A stretch of DNA of 64,000 bases from DATGMS01 sp035303945 (GTDB taxonomy: Bacteria > Bacteroidota > Bacteroidia > Cytophagales > Cyclobacteriaceae), in NCBI GenBank assembly GCA_035303945.1, contig DATGQZ010000017.1:26824-90823 (forward strand). Reading direction: 5' to 3'. Position 1 is the first letter of the stretch; each line of letters begins with the position of its first letter. Shown here piece after piece: positions 45,207 through 53,747 of this stretch. Both the position numbers and the translations under genes were made by a program. The notes below the pieces were generated by a model, which saw nothing but the letters and a program-made list of their open reading frames with translations, made no database searches and was not told where the DNA came from.

Positions 45207-46367
45207 TTAGTGGATACTTCCCTTTGATAGGAAGACTTGCTCCACACACGCAGGTTGGGGAATATCAAGTTCCCAACCGGAGGATTGAAGTAATCCGGTG
45301 GAGGCATCCCGCTCGAAGACAACAATATTGTCACTGTGCATGTTAGCTACGTAGATGAGTTCATTTTGCGCATCTATTTTAAAATTTCGGGGGTGTTTGC
45401 CACCTGTTGGGTGATGTCCCAACAAAGATAGTTGGCCTTTAAGAGGATCAATTTTATAGATAACCAGATTATCCTGTCCCCTATTACTGGCGTATAGATA
45501 GGTTCCCTCGCTAGAAAGATGGATGTCTGCTGCGCTGTTATCCTCTGACTCAACTGCATCTGAGAGCATAGTAATTCTTCCCTTTGCAGTCAAAGCGCCC
45601 GTTTCCTCATTGATGTGATAAATCGCAACCATGTTAGACAGCTCTTCGACAGAATAGGCGTAAGGGATGCGGGGATGTACCACCAAATGCCTTGGACCTG
45701 CACCTTGCTCGCTGCTCACGAAGGGCGATGGAGCAGGCTTAAGTATTCCTTGTTCAGCATCAACGCTGTATACCATTATTCTATCGATTCCTAGGTCAGA
45801 AGCATAAACATACCGTCCATCCTGCGACGGAATCATGGAATGCATATACGGTTTGTCTTGCCGTTGCGGATGCACACTGCTGCCTTGGTGCTGCACTACC
45901 GCTGGGTGAGATGCCAAACTTCCGTCATCATTAATCTTGTAAGCGGCAAGATTGCCTCCTCGGTAGTTGGACACATAAAGCATACTTCCGGTAGGATCTA
46001 CGCTTACATGGCAGGGGCTCTCGCCCATGGATGATTGGAAGTTTAATTTGCTAAGTTCCCCTGTTGCTGGGTCAATGCTATAGGCGAATATCGTTCCGTT
46101 CTTGTCATCTTGGTCTTCCCCTTCCCTGTAAGCGACATATAGAAATTGTTGGCTAGGATGTACTGCAAGAAAGGTGGGATTTTGCTTGTCATGGACAGTT
46201 TGCACTACCTTGTGGCTCCTTGCCGCTCTATCCATTTCAACTACATAAACTCCTTTGCTGCCACCCTGGGAATAGGTCCCAACATATAAAATTTCTTTGG
46301 TCATGTCTTGTGCATTAAGGGGTAGGACAAACATCATCCACAAACTAAGGAAAGCAAATATTTTCAT
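45207..46367 (-). CDS. Lactonase-family beta-propeller protein (6-phosphogluconolactonase-like), exported
   Basis: Seven-bladed propeller of 386 aa (lactonase, PF10282 type). From ATG 46367 it starts with a cleavable signal peptide ending ...VLPLNAQ, so it acts in the periplasm, unlike cytoplasmic Pgl. Family repeats include YVGTYSQGGSKGVYVVEMD, LYVSNYRGGNLAAYKINDDG and the C-terminal GGKHPRNFKIDAQNELIYVANMHSDN. Exported members in Bacteroidota are often coded near sugar dehydrogenases or glycosidases; here it converges on the sialidase. Substrate lactone unknown. Confidence 0.88.
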   Translation of the reverse strand: MKIFAFLSLWMMFVLPLNAQDMTKEILYVGTYSQGGSKGVYVVEMDRAARSHKVVQTVHDKQNPTFLAVHPSQQFLYVAYREGEDQDDKNGTIFAYSIDPATGELSKLNFQSSMGESPCHVSVDPTGSMLYVSNYRGGNLAAYKINDDGSLASHPAVVQHQGSSVHPQRQDKPYMHSMIPSQDGRYVYASDLGIDRIMVYSVDAEQGILKPAPSPFVSSEQGAGPRHLVVHPRIPYAYSVEELSNMVAIYHINEETGALTAKGRITMLSDAVESEDNSAADIHLSSEGTYLYASNRGQDNLVIYKIDPLKGQLSLLGHHPTGGKHPRNFKIDAQNELIYVANMHSDNIVVFERDASTGLLQSSGWELDIPQPACVEQVFLSKGSIH

Positions 46368-46430
46368 CAATAATGTTTTAGCAATCAATTTGACGACAAT
46401 AATTTATATTTCAAAAATAAAACGTATGTG

Positions 46431-47165
46431 TTAATGATCTAAAATAGCTGAGAGTTCCATAGCATTGATAGCGGCGTAACCTTTCTCATCATTGTCGAAA
46501 TAGATGAAAACATCTCTGCCCTGCTGGAGCCACTGCCGACATTGCTGCGCCCAGTTTTCCAACTGCCCAGGTGAATAACGGCCTTGGTATTTGTCACCCG
46601 GTCCATGAAGCCTCACATATATGAAATCAGCAGTGACCATGCGGGGAGATTGATGTCCCGCCAAGTCATAGATGCAAAAGGCTGCATTAAACTGGTGGAG
46701 TAAATCGAAAAGCTCCTGCCGACACCAAGTCGGATTTCTAAATTCCACCGTGTAGCGGTGATGCTTGGGAAGTTTTGACAAGAATTCCTCTAAGCGTTGG
46801 AGGTTTATTTTCCAGTTTGGCGGAAGCTGGAAGAGAATCGGCCCTGCCTTTCCTCCTAAGCGTTCTACCTTCTCCAAAAAATGATTGATTTCCTCTTTAT
46901 CAACTTTCAGCTTTTTGAGGTGCGTGAAATAGCGATTAGCCTTAACAGCAAACACAAAATTGTTCGGAACTGCCTTACCCCAACCGTCGAAGGTTGTTGC
47001 TGGAGGCACCCTGTAAAAAGAATTGTTAATTTCAACAGTTGGAAATTGCTTAATATAAAAAGCAAGTTGCTCATCGGCCTTAGTTCCTTCTGGATAAAAA
47101 TTGCCTCGCCAATGCTTGTAATGCCAGCCGGACGTCCCGATAAAAACGTTCCCCTTCATGATCAA
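46431..47165 (-). CDS. DUF72 family protein (YecE-like TIM barrel)
   Basis: Protein of 244 aa, DUF72 fold. Signature stretches are FIGTSGWHYKHWRGNFYPEG, TVEINNSFYRVPP, FVFAVKANRYFTHLKKLK and the C-terminal YIYFDNDEKGYAAINA. Its biochemical activity is unknown. The alternative start two codons later (MKGNVF) is equally good. It lies divergent from the large lipid-type operon, with a 218-base AT-rich spacer holding only a weak candidate promoter. Confidence 0.9.
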   Translation of the reverse strand: MIMKGNVFIGTSGWHYKHWRGNFYPEGTKADEQLAFYIKQFPTVEINNSFYRVPPATTFDGWGKAVPNNFVFAVKANRYFTHLKKLKVDKEEINHFLEKVERLGGKAGPILFQLPPNWKINLQRLEEFLSKLPKHHRYTVEFRNPTWCRQELFDLLHQFNAAFCIYDLAGHQSPRMVTADFIYVRLHGPGDKYQGRYSPGQLENWAQQCRQWLQQGRDVFIYFDNDEKGYAAINAMELSAILDH

Positions 47166-47383
47166 CCTTTTTCAGTTCCAAATTGCCAATGCTGTGCCAA
47201 CTGCCCCTACTTCGAATAAAGGATTTTTGACTCAAAAAGATTATCCGATGTTTTTGCTTTGATCAAACAATAAAATAATATATATTGGCTATTGATTTAT
47301 TGCCATACATTTTTACCAACCTTTTTTGGCATTAACAGAAGAAACCACCAAAGCAAAATCATAATTTTCATATCCCTAAAACA

Positions 47384-48427
47384 ATGGGAGAGTTTGAGAC
47401 TTTCGACTTTGAGACCAAAGATGGATTCACTTGCAACTTGAAACATCCAAGGGGACAAAAAGCATACAAGTGCCCTATATTGCTGGTTCATGGTGCGGGG
47501 GTTAGAGGTAATATATTCAACCCACCAACTGCTAAAAATCTTATTCAGTGTTTGATGGATGAAGGGTATGACGTATGGATTGAAAACTGGCGAGGGAGCA
47601 TCGAGTTTCCACCAAATGAATGGGACTTGGATCAAGTTGCCTTCTATGATCATCCCGCGGCTGTTAAAAGGGTTGTAGAACTCACCGGCGCCAATGAGAT
47701 CATGGCCATCATCCATTGCCAAGGTAGCACCAGCTTTATGATATCCGTGATGCTGGGACTAGTGCCCGAGGTAAAAACTGTCATTAGTAATGCTGTGTCG
47801 CTTCACCCGATAGTTCCCAATTATTCATTGTTCAAGCTGTGGGGGTATATCCCTTTCGTAAAAAGCAGCTTTACCTACCTTAACCCGCAGTGGGGTCTAC
47901 ATGCCCCTGACTTTAAGAGCAAGGCACTCCGAATGTTGGTCCGTGCAACACACTGGGAAAAAGATACGCTCGTCGGCAAATTCGTCAGCTTCGTGTATGG
48001 TGCAGGATTCCCAGCGTTGTGGCGCCTTGAAAATCTGAATCAACAAACGCTTGAATGGATACAGGAGGAATTTGCTGAGGTTCCCCTTTCCTTTTTCCTT
48101 CATATAAGAAAGTGCATCGCCCAAGGCAAGCTTGTACCTTTAAACGCTGATTTACAAAAGGAATATGTGCCTTCTAAACCGGCCGGTTTACCCAAAATCA
48201 TTCTTTTTGCAGGTGCCAAAAACAAATGTTTTTTGCCTGAAAGTCAAAAAAAGACCTATGAATACTTAGAAGCCTCCGATCCCGGCAGGCATGAGCTATA
48301 CATTTTGGACAATTACAGTCACTTGGATATCTTTTTTGGGAAAAATGCCCATGAAGATGTCTTTCCATTGATGATCAATGTACTAAACAATTCGATCCTC
48401 CAGAGCAATGCCGCCTCGAAGAATTAA
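47384..48427 (+). CDS. Alpha/beta hydrolase of the GMC-oxidoreductase-associated type, apparent Cys nucleophile
   Basis: Alpha/beta-hydrolase-fold protein of 347 aa without signal peptide. The oxyanion region is ILLVHGAGVRGNIFNPP. The nucleophile elbow reads IIHCQGSTSF, placing Cys112 where most lipases have Ser (Gly at +2 is Gly114). A C-terminal His313 (DNYSHLDIFFG) fits the catalytic base. The overall pattern (LVHGAGVR, YDVWIENWRGSI, HPAAVKRVVELTGANE, HCQGS, SNAVSLHP) resembles the hydrolase domain fused to some cholesterol-oxidase-like GMC oxidoreductases, and a free-standing GMC enzyme closes this same operon. First gene of eight; its end overlaps the next gene by 20 bases. Confidence 0.82.
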   Translation: MGEFETFDFETKDGFTCNLKHPRGQKAYKCPILLVHGAGVRGNIFNPPTAKNLIQCLMDEGYDVWIENWRGSIEFPPNEWDLDQVAFYDHPAAVKRVVELTGANEIMAIIHCQGSTSFMISVMLGLVPEVKTVISNAVSLHPIVPNYSLFKLWGYIPFVKSSFTYLNPQWGLHAPDFKSKALRMLVRATHWEKDTLVGKFVSFVYGAGFPALWRLENLNQQTLEWIQEEFAEVPLSFFLHIRKCIAQGKLVPLNADLQKEYVPSKPAGLPKIILFAGAKNKCFLPESQKKTYEYLEASDPGRHELYILDNYSHLDIFFGKNAHEDVFPLMINVLNNSILQSNAASKN

Positions 48428-49292
48428 ATCCTATAAGGGACGATATGCCTTAGTTGACCACATCCCTTACCAGATGCCCGTTTTCGCGAAAAACTCTCCT
48501 GCATTGATGGCGGGATTTTCCTGCGATTGGGAAAAAGCCAATGCGCTGCTGCCGGGCAACGAGGTCCATGCACTTCGCCTGCCCAATGGCCGAGCTGCCT
48601 TGTTGATCACGGTGATCAATTACTTAGAAACCAGTATAGGCAAGTATATTGAATATAGCATAGCCATTGCCTGTACCCGCGGTCGCAAACCTGCACCCCA
48701 GCTGTTGAACCTCTTGCTCATGAAAAACTATGGGACGGGCCAATTCATTCTCGACCTTCCCGTCAGTACAGAAGTTTCTGTGAAAGGCGGCAAAGGGATA
48801 TGGGGAATGCCTAAACACCAAGCCAACCTTGATTTTTTAGTGAGCGAAAATACCGTCAGCAGCCAGTATGAAAAGGATGGGCAATTCGCTTTTAGAATAG
48901 AAATGCAAATTCCCAAAAGTTTAAACTTAAATCTCAAGGTAGGTACGACCAATTATTGCCGTTTCCGCAACATGCTAATGGCTTCTTATATCTACTTTGA
49001 CACCCGTGCCTCTATTGGTCTCATGGGAGGCGCACAGGCCAATTTATATATAGGCGAACATCCCAACGTAGCACCGCTAAGAGACATAGACATCCATCCA
49101 AATCCCTTTTTTACGATGTACATGCCACAGGCCGATGGAATACTTGACGATCATTTCGAATGTTGGTTTATAACCTATGAGAATCCTCCAGCCACCATGC
49201 CCGAGGGGCTGGAGAGTGTTTACGGTTTAAGAAATGGGGAGGAATGGCTCTCCCCTCCGTCTGTTCAAGATTATGATAAATACCGCATATGA
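48408..49292 (+). CDS. Acetoacetate-decarboxylase-family protein
   Basis: Protein of 294 aa with the acetoacetate decarboxylase (ADC) beta-barrel fold. The segment GIWGMPKHQANLDF matches the ADC active-site region, with Lys136 as the probable Schiff-base residue, and Glu122 upstream (VSTEVSVKGGKG). Members of the wider ADC-like superfamily also carry out aldol/dehydration chemistry on larger substrates, so the substrate need not be acetoacetate. Its ATG lies 20 bases inside the hydrolase gene, indicating translational coupling. No CoA-transferase gene accompanies it, arguing against a classical acetone pathway. Confidence 0.8.
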   Translation: MPPRRIKSYKGRYALVDHIPYQMPVFAKNSPALMAGFSCDWEKANALLPGNEVHALRLPNGRAALLITVINYLETSIGKYIEYSIAIACTRGRKPAPQLLNLLLMKNYGTGQFILDLPVSTEVSVKGGKGIWGMPKHQANLDFLVSENTVSSQYEKDGQFAFRIEMQIPKSLNLNLKVGTTNYCRFRNMLMASYIYFDTRASIGLMGGAQANLYIGEHPNVAPLRDIDIHPNPFFTMYMPQADGILDDHFECWFITYENPPATMPEGLESVYGLRNGEEWLSPPSVQDYDKYRI

Positions 49293-49313
49293 TTCATTAA
49301 AAATGCTTTAGCG

Positions 49314-49811
49314 ATGAATCCCCTAAAAAAAACCTTAATAGATATCAACAACGCCTATATATTTTTCTGTGCATCGATTTACTTAGGCTTGTTTTGGTCG
49401 CTTCATTTCTTCTGGTTTCCCAATTATCCTGCGACATTGAACGTAGGCAACTACTATGATGCTATCATTCCCCAAACGACCACAGCAACGCGATTCTTTT
49501 TTATCACCATTCCGATTATGGCAGTAGCCATTGCGGTAATGCTGATTACAGAATGGAAAAGCAGGCTGAGATGGGTACCTCTTGCCTGGATTCCGGGTTT
49601 GCTCATACCTGTTATTGTTCAACAGGCATTTATTGAAGACGTGAATGACCAGTTGATTGCGGGAGTAACAGATGAAGCATTGCTTCAAGAGCTTTTAGAT
49701 CACTGGATGTTTTTAAACGATATTCGCTGGTTGATTCTAAGCCTTATGTGGGGCATCACGATGTATTTCTTTATTGCCAAGGCCAAACCCAATTACCGGC
49801 TCACCACTTGA
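49314..49811 (+). CDS. Four-helix membrane protein of unknown function
   Basis: Integral membrane protein of 165 aa with four hydrophobic helices (about 13-35, 57-80, 85-105 and 135-155). The loop between helices 3 and 4 is acidic (FIEDVNDQLIAGVTDEALLQELLDH). Its layout is that of small DUF1772-like proteins, but I cannot assign a family with confidence. It is third in the operon, 21 bases after the ADC-like gene, and the first of three consecutive small membrane proteins. Confidence 0.7.
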   Translation: MNPLKKTLIDINNAYIFFCASIYLGLFWSLHFFWFPNYPATLNVGNYYDAIIPQTTTATRFFFITIPIMAVAIAVMLITEWKSRLRWVPLAWIPGLLIPVIVQQAFIEDVNDQLIAGVTDEALLQELLDHWMFLNDIRWLILSLMWGITMYFFIAKAKPNYRLTT

Positions 49812-49822
49812 TACCTAAATTT

Positions 49823-50206
49823 ATGCGCTGGATCAACAAATACCTCAACCTACTTGTCTTATCCATATCGGTAATCACTGTCGTATCAGGCCTTTCCCAA
49901 GCGATCGCGCCGGAAAAAGTGCTCAGCATGATTGGAGTAGAGGGAAGTCCATCAGCTTCGTATTTTTTTGGTGTAGTAGGCATGTTTATGACTTTATTTG
50001 GTGGATTGATGGTGCATGTAATTTATAGCCCTCAGCCTCAAAAAGCCGCTGTATTTTGGTGTGCTTTGCAGAAATTGGCTGCTTTTGTTGCAGTTACTCT
50101 TGGCGTAGTCAAAGGTATATTTTCCCTCTTGGCACTGGCTGTTGCTTTTTTTGATCTTTTCTCGGGCTTGGTATTTCTAATTTACCTCAAACAGGATCGA
50201 AAATGA
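49823..50206 (+). CDS. Small membrane protein of unknown function (DUF4345-like layout)
   Basis: Membrane protein of 127 aa with four helices (about 8-28, 45-66, 75-95 and 98-120). The start is set at ATG 49823, giving the basic N-terminus MRWINKYLN; a frame-compatible TTG at 49808 overlaps the preceding stop. The Ala/Gly/Phe-rich helices and short PQPQK loop resemble DUF4345-type proteins. Its TGA overlaps the ATG of the next gene by four bases (ATGA), evidence of coupled translation. Confidence 0.68.
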   Translation: MRWINKYLNLLVLSISVITVVSGLSQAIAPEKVLSMIGVEGSPSASYFFGVVGMFMTLFGGLMVHVIYSPQPQKAAVFWCALQKLAAFVAVTLGVVKGIFSLLALAVAFFDLFSGLVFLIYLKQDRK

Positions 50207-50622
50207 TAAGCTTCTTGAATTATCTTTTCTTTTACTCCTACATCGGGTTGGTGCTTTTGGCGGGTGCATGGGGTGCATTTGCCCAACCCGCACTCGAATT
50301 CCGGCACCTGCTCGATATGGATCTTACGCTCTTGGATGATCAAGCCCGTGTCAATTTGCTCAGCCAGTACCGCTTTTTGCGTGCCCTCGAAATGGGCTTT
50401 GGCTTATTCGGGATTTGGTTTTCGAAGGAAATTTTCACCATAAGAAAGTTTAATCTTTTATTTCTCCTCATAATGGGTTCAGGGATTTTAGCTAGAATTA
50501 CCTCTTGGTGCATGGATGGTCAAGCCAATAATTGGGCCTTGTTCTTCCTATTTTATGAAGCAGTGGGATGGATTGTGATCACGGTTTTTAGTGTACAAAA
50601 AGGCATCTACAATGTGGGCTGA
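50203..50622 (+). CDS. Small membrane protein of unknown function
   Basis: Membrane protein of 139 aa with about four helices (5-28, 60-78, 82-105, 112-132). Polar signature residues include QPALEFRHLLDMDLTLLDDQ between helices 1 and 2 and the YRFLRALEMGFGLFG start of helix 2. Not recognised beyond a general DUF4345-like pattern. It starts four bases before the end of the previous gene and overlaps the patatin gene by 11 bases. Confidence 0.68.
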   Translation: MISFLNYLFFYSYIGLVLLAGAWGAFAQPALEFRHLLDMDLTLLDDQARVNLLSQYRFLRALEMGFGLFGIWFSKEIFTIRKFNLLFLLIMGSGILARITSWCMDGQANNWALFFLFYEAVGWIVITVFSVQKGIYNVG

Positions 50623-52012
50623 AGATACCAATATTGGTCCCAAACGTTCCTTAATACTCGCTGGCGGTGGAATGCGTGTAGCCTATCAAGCCGGCGTTAT
50701 TATGGCTTTAGAAGAAGCAGGAATTCGCTTCAGCCATGTAGATGGCACTTCCGGTGGTATTTTTAATGCGGCCATGCTCGCCAGTGGATTAACCCCAAAA
50801 GATATCGCCAGCAGGTGGAGAAGCCTAAACATACGCAACTTTGTCTCAGGCAGGCGATTCCGAGACTACCTCAAACCTTTCGCAATGAGCGGCTATGCCG
50901 ACGCTGATAATATTCGTCTGAAGGTTTTTCCCCATCTAGGCATCAACCTCAACAAAATCAGGAGTAACAACGATGCAACATTCAGCTTCAACCTCTGCAA
51001 CTTTTCAAACAAAACCATCGAAGCCATTTCCCATGACAAGGTTGCAGAGGATCACCTCATAGCTGGGGTTTCTCTTCCCATGATGATGCCTGCATTGAAG
51101 ATCGGCAATGATTGGTATACCGATGCAGTTTGGATTAAAGATGCCCATCTTATGGAAGCTGTTCGCCAGGGTGCTGAAGAATTATGGATGGTATGGATCA
51201 TCGGTAACAGCCCCAGCTATCTGGCAGGTGCTTTTAATCAATATGTCCACATGATAGAAATGAGTGCTAACGGTGCGCTTTGGGAAGAATTCGAACAAAT
51301 CCGCTTAATCAACCAAGCGGTAGCCAACCAGGCCAACAGCTTTATCCGCTTAAAAGTGCTAAAACCACCCCGCCCGCTTCCCTTAGATCCCGATTTGTTT
51401 TTTAATAAAATCAACGCCCGAGAATTGATCAATATGGGCTATGCTGCAGCAAAAAGGGATTTACAAGAGCAACCTGACGGATGGACATCCATGAACCCAC
51501 AATCTACCAAAACGGCTGATGTAGGGCAGGTGCTCAGCTTTAGGGCAAAGTTTCAGGGAAAGCTCCTTTATGGAGAGCGTTTGGTGGAGGTGAAGTATTA
51601 TGTCTATGTACGTTTTATTTCATCAAACCTCCAAAGCGACGTCGAACTCTATGCCTGCCTCTATCTCGGACAAGTGGGCGAAGAAATAGCAACATATAAT
51701 AACACAATTAAAACGCTAAATTCCTCCACGTGGCTTTTCACATCCAAGCTCATGCTGCAGGGGCAAGAACAGCAAGTAACAGCTGAAATCCCCCGTAGTC
51801 CACCCATCGATTTTGTATTGGGATTCGCAATGAAGCGCTGTAGGATTGACGTGGCTAATGAGGAGGGAGTGTGGCTAAAAGGGGTGTTGTATCAAACAGC
51901 TTTCGACAGGATAAAGGCCAGTTATTTCACGAGTTTACGCGATGAAGGCAAACAGGGAAGTTTGAGAAAAAGATTTTTAATGCTATCAAAGTTTATAAGA
52001 CATGAAGTTTGA
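50612..52012 (+). CDS. Patatin-like phospholipase
   Basis: Patatin-family serine hydrolase of 466 aa. The oxyanion loop is GGGMR (residues 18-22), the nucleophile Ser47 sits in GTSGG (45-49), and the catalytic Asp171 in WYTDAVW replaces the common DGG/DGA by DA. After the patatin domain (1-about 260) a 200-residue C-terminal beta-rich region of unknown fold follows (from about 285, VLSFRAKFQGKLLYGERLVEV). I start at ATG 50612; the frame-compatible GTG at 50591 adds MYKKAST. There is no signal peptide. Its substrate would be an acyl lipid, in line with the hydrolase and oxidase of the operon. Confidence 0.86.
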   Translation: MWAEDTNIGPKRSLILAGGGMRVAYQAGVIMALEEAGIRFSHVDGTSGGIFNAAMLASGLTPKDIASRWRSLNIRNFVSGRRFRDYLKPFAMSGYADADNIRLKVFPHLGINLNKIRSNNDATFSFNLCNFSNKTIEAISHDKVAEDHLIAGVSLPMMMPALKIGNDWYTDAVWIKDAHLMEAVRQGAEELWMVWIIGNSPSYLAGAFNQYVHMIEMSANGALWEEFEQIRLINQAVANQANSFIRLKVLKPPRPLPLDPDLFFNKINARELINMGYAAAKRDLQEQPDGWTSMNPQSTKTADVGQVLSFRAKFQGKLLYGERLVEVKYYVYVRFISSNLQSDVELYACLYLGQVGEEIATYNNTIKTLNSSTWLFTSKLMLQGQEQQVTAEIPRSPPIDFVLGFAMKRCRIDVANEEGVWLKGVLYQTAFDRIKASYFTSLRDEGKQGSLRKRFLMLSKFIRHEV

Positions 52013-53747
52013 AAGAAAGCAAATGGTGGATTGGTATAATCCAAAGCAACTCGCTTTTACAGCTACGAAGACCGTCGTCTCGGGAATTTTTGGAAACTTT
52101 GCTGACAGAAGAGAAATGCAGGCAGCCCTTGATCCAGGGTTGAAGCCACACGATGTGACGGAAAAAGATGAAATCTGGATCGATTTCATTGCCGATTTGG
52201 GAGATGGTTTTAATGCAACCTATTCTATGGCACATCTCTTGGCACAGGAGCATTTGATTGTAAGTGACGAAAAGATTCAAAGAGGGGATATTTTGATCAT
52301 GGGAGGAGACCAGGTATATCCCACACCTGAGTTAGAGGAATATGATAACCGCTTGAGAGGTCCCTATCATGCCGCTTTTCCATTAAATAAAAAGGAGAAG
52401 TCTAGACCTCTCCTCTTTGCCCTTCCCGGCAACCACGATTGGTACGACGGTTTGACTAATTTTCTCCGGCTTTTTACGCAAGAACGGACGCTAGGGAACT
52501 GGCAGTCTAAACAGCGACGAAGCTATTTTGCGATAAAACTTCCCCACAATACATGGCTATTGGGCATCGATGTCCAATTGCATGCGGACATCGATCACCC
52601 TCAGCTTTGCTATTTTAAAGAAGTCGCCCAAACCTTTGCGGATAATGATAAAATCATTCTTTGCACGGCAGAACCTTCATGGGTTTTTCAATCCATGAAC
52701 CGCAATGACAAATCTAATGAACGCCTTAACTTTTTTATCAACCGGATCTTATTTGGTGCAGCAAATGAGGAAGAAGAAAGAGCTGGTATATTGCCCGAAA
52801 AGCAGAAAAGGAAGATTGAATTGATCGCCATATTGACCGGTGACATGCACCACTATAGTCGGTACGAAGCCGAAGGCGATTTATGGAAACGTCAACTGAT
52901 CACGGCTGGAGGCGGGGGCGCATTTATGCATTGTACCCATACATTACCAACGAAGCTCGCCGACGGCACAACGCTGAAGAGTGCCTTTCCACCTTTAGAT
53001 ACCTCTAAGGCTTTGGTGTGGAGAAATCTCCTTCTCCCCTTTTATAGTCTTTGGTTCACGATCTTTTTTGGAGGATTTCATCTTTTAACCGCCTGGTTTC
53101 TTCAATTAGGGAATAAAGAGACGGTATTTTTACAAAATGTCGGGATGGTACCTGGGGATTTTTTACTGCAACTCACTCAAAACCTTCCCTACAACCCTCC
53201 GGTTTTGATCTTAAATCTTATTTTGTGGATCGGCATCTGGCGCTTTACAGATACACAGTCCGGCAAATCGCCTTGGACATATATAGCTGGATTCGTTCAT
53301 GCGACGCTTCAGGTAGTGTTGTTCTATTGGCTCTATTTGCTCAATGCGAGGTGGTCTGTAGAAGCGGGTAGCTTGAACATCGTAAGGTTTATTGTCGGAT
53401 TGTTTGTATCGGGCGGGCTTGCCAGTAGTCTTCTTTTTGGTCTGTATCTTTTCGTTAGTATCAATTGGGTTGGAAATCATATTACCGAAGCTTCTTCATC
53501 CTTCCGTTGGGAAGGCTATAAAAACTTCCTCCGACTAAAGCTTACTGCCGATGGATTGACTATTTACCCGGTGGGTGTGGAAAAAATAGCGACAAACTGG
53601 AAAACTACAGGAACTGAGGAAAATCCATCATTTGAAGGAGGGCCTGTTAACTACGAACTGATCGAACCCCCCATTTATATATCATTTGCGCAAGTGACCG
53701 CGGCTCAGCCACAACTAAAGTCTGAACGCAATGAACAACACCATTGA
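52002..53747 (+). CDS. Purple-acid-phosphatase-like metallophosphoesterase with membrane tail
   Basis: Protein of 581 aa. The N-terminal half is a calcineurin-like phosphoesterase with motifs in the purple-acid-phosphatase style: DLGDG (Asp65), GGDQVYP (Asp103), GNHDWYDG (Asn144, His145), LTGDMHHY and the TAGGGGAF segment. The usual first-motif His (DxH) is absent. The C-terminal half has about five transmembrane helices (from about residue 345, SLWFTIFFGGFHLLTAWFL) and a short soluble end. The catalytic domain is predicted to sit in the cytoplasm before the first helix. The gene overlaps patatin by 11 bases and the GMC gene by 17, fixing it in the operon. Substrate unknown; a lipid phosphate is plausible. 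Confidence 0.82.
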   Translation: MKFERKQMVDWYNPKQLAFTATKTVVSGIFGNFADRREMQAALDPGLKPHDVTEKDEIWIDFIADLGDGFNATYSMAHLLAQEHLIVSDEKIQRGDILIMGGDQVYPTPELEEYDNRLRGPYHAAFPLNKKEKSRPLLFALPGNHDWYDGLTNFLRLFTQERTLGNWQSKQRRSYFAIKLPHNTWLLGIDVQLHADIDHPQLCYFKEVAQTFADNDKIILCTAEPSWVFQSMNRNDKSNERLNFFINRILFGAANEEEERAGILPEKQKRKIELIAILTGDMHHYSRYEAEGDLWKRQLITAGGGGAFMHCTHTLPTKLADGTTLKSAFPPLDTSKALVWRNLLLPFYSLWFTIFFGGFHLLTAWFLQLGNKETVFLQNVGMVPGDFLLQLTQNLPYNPPVLILNLILWIGIWRFTDTQSGKSPWTYIAGFVHATLQVVLFYWLYLLNARWSVEAGSLNIVRFIVGLFVSGGLASSLLFGLYLFVSINWVGNHITEASSSFRWEGYKNFLRLKLTADGLTIYPVGVEKIATNWKTTGTEENPSFEGGPVNYELIEPPIYISFAQVTAAQPQLKSERNEQHH

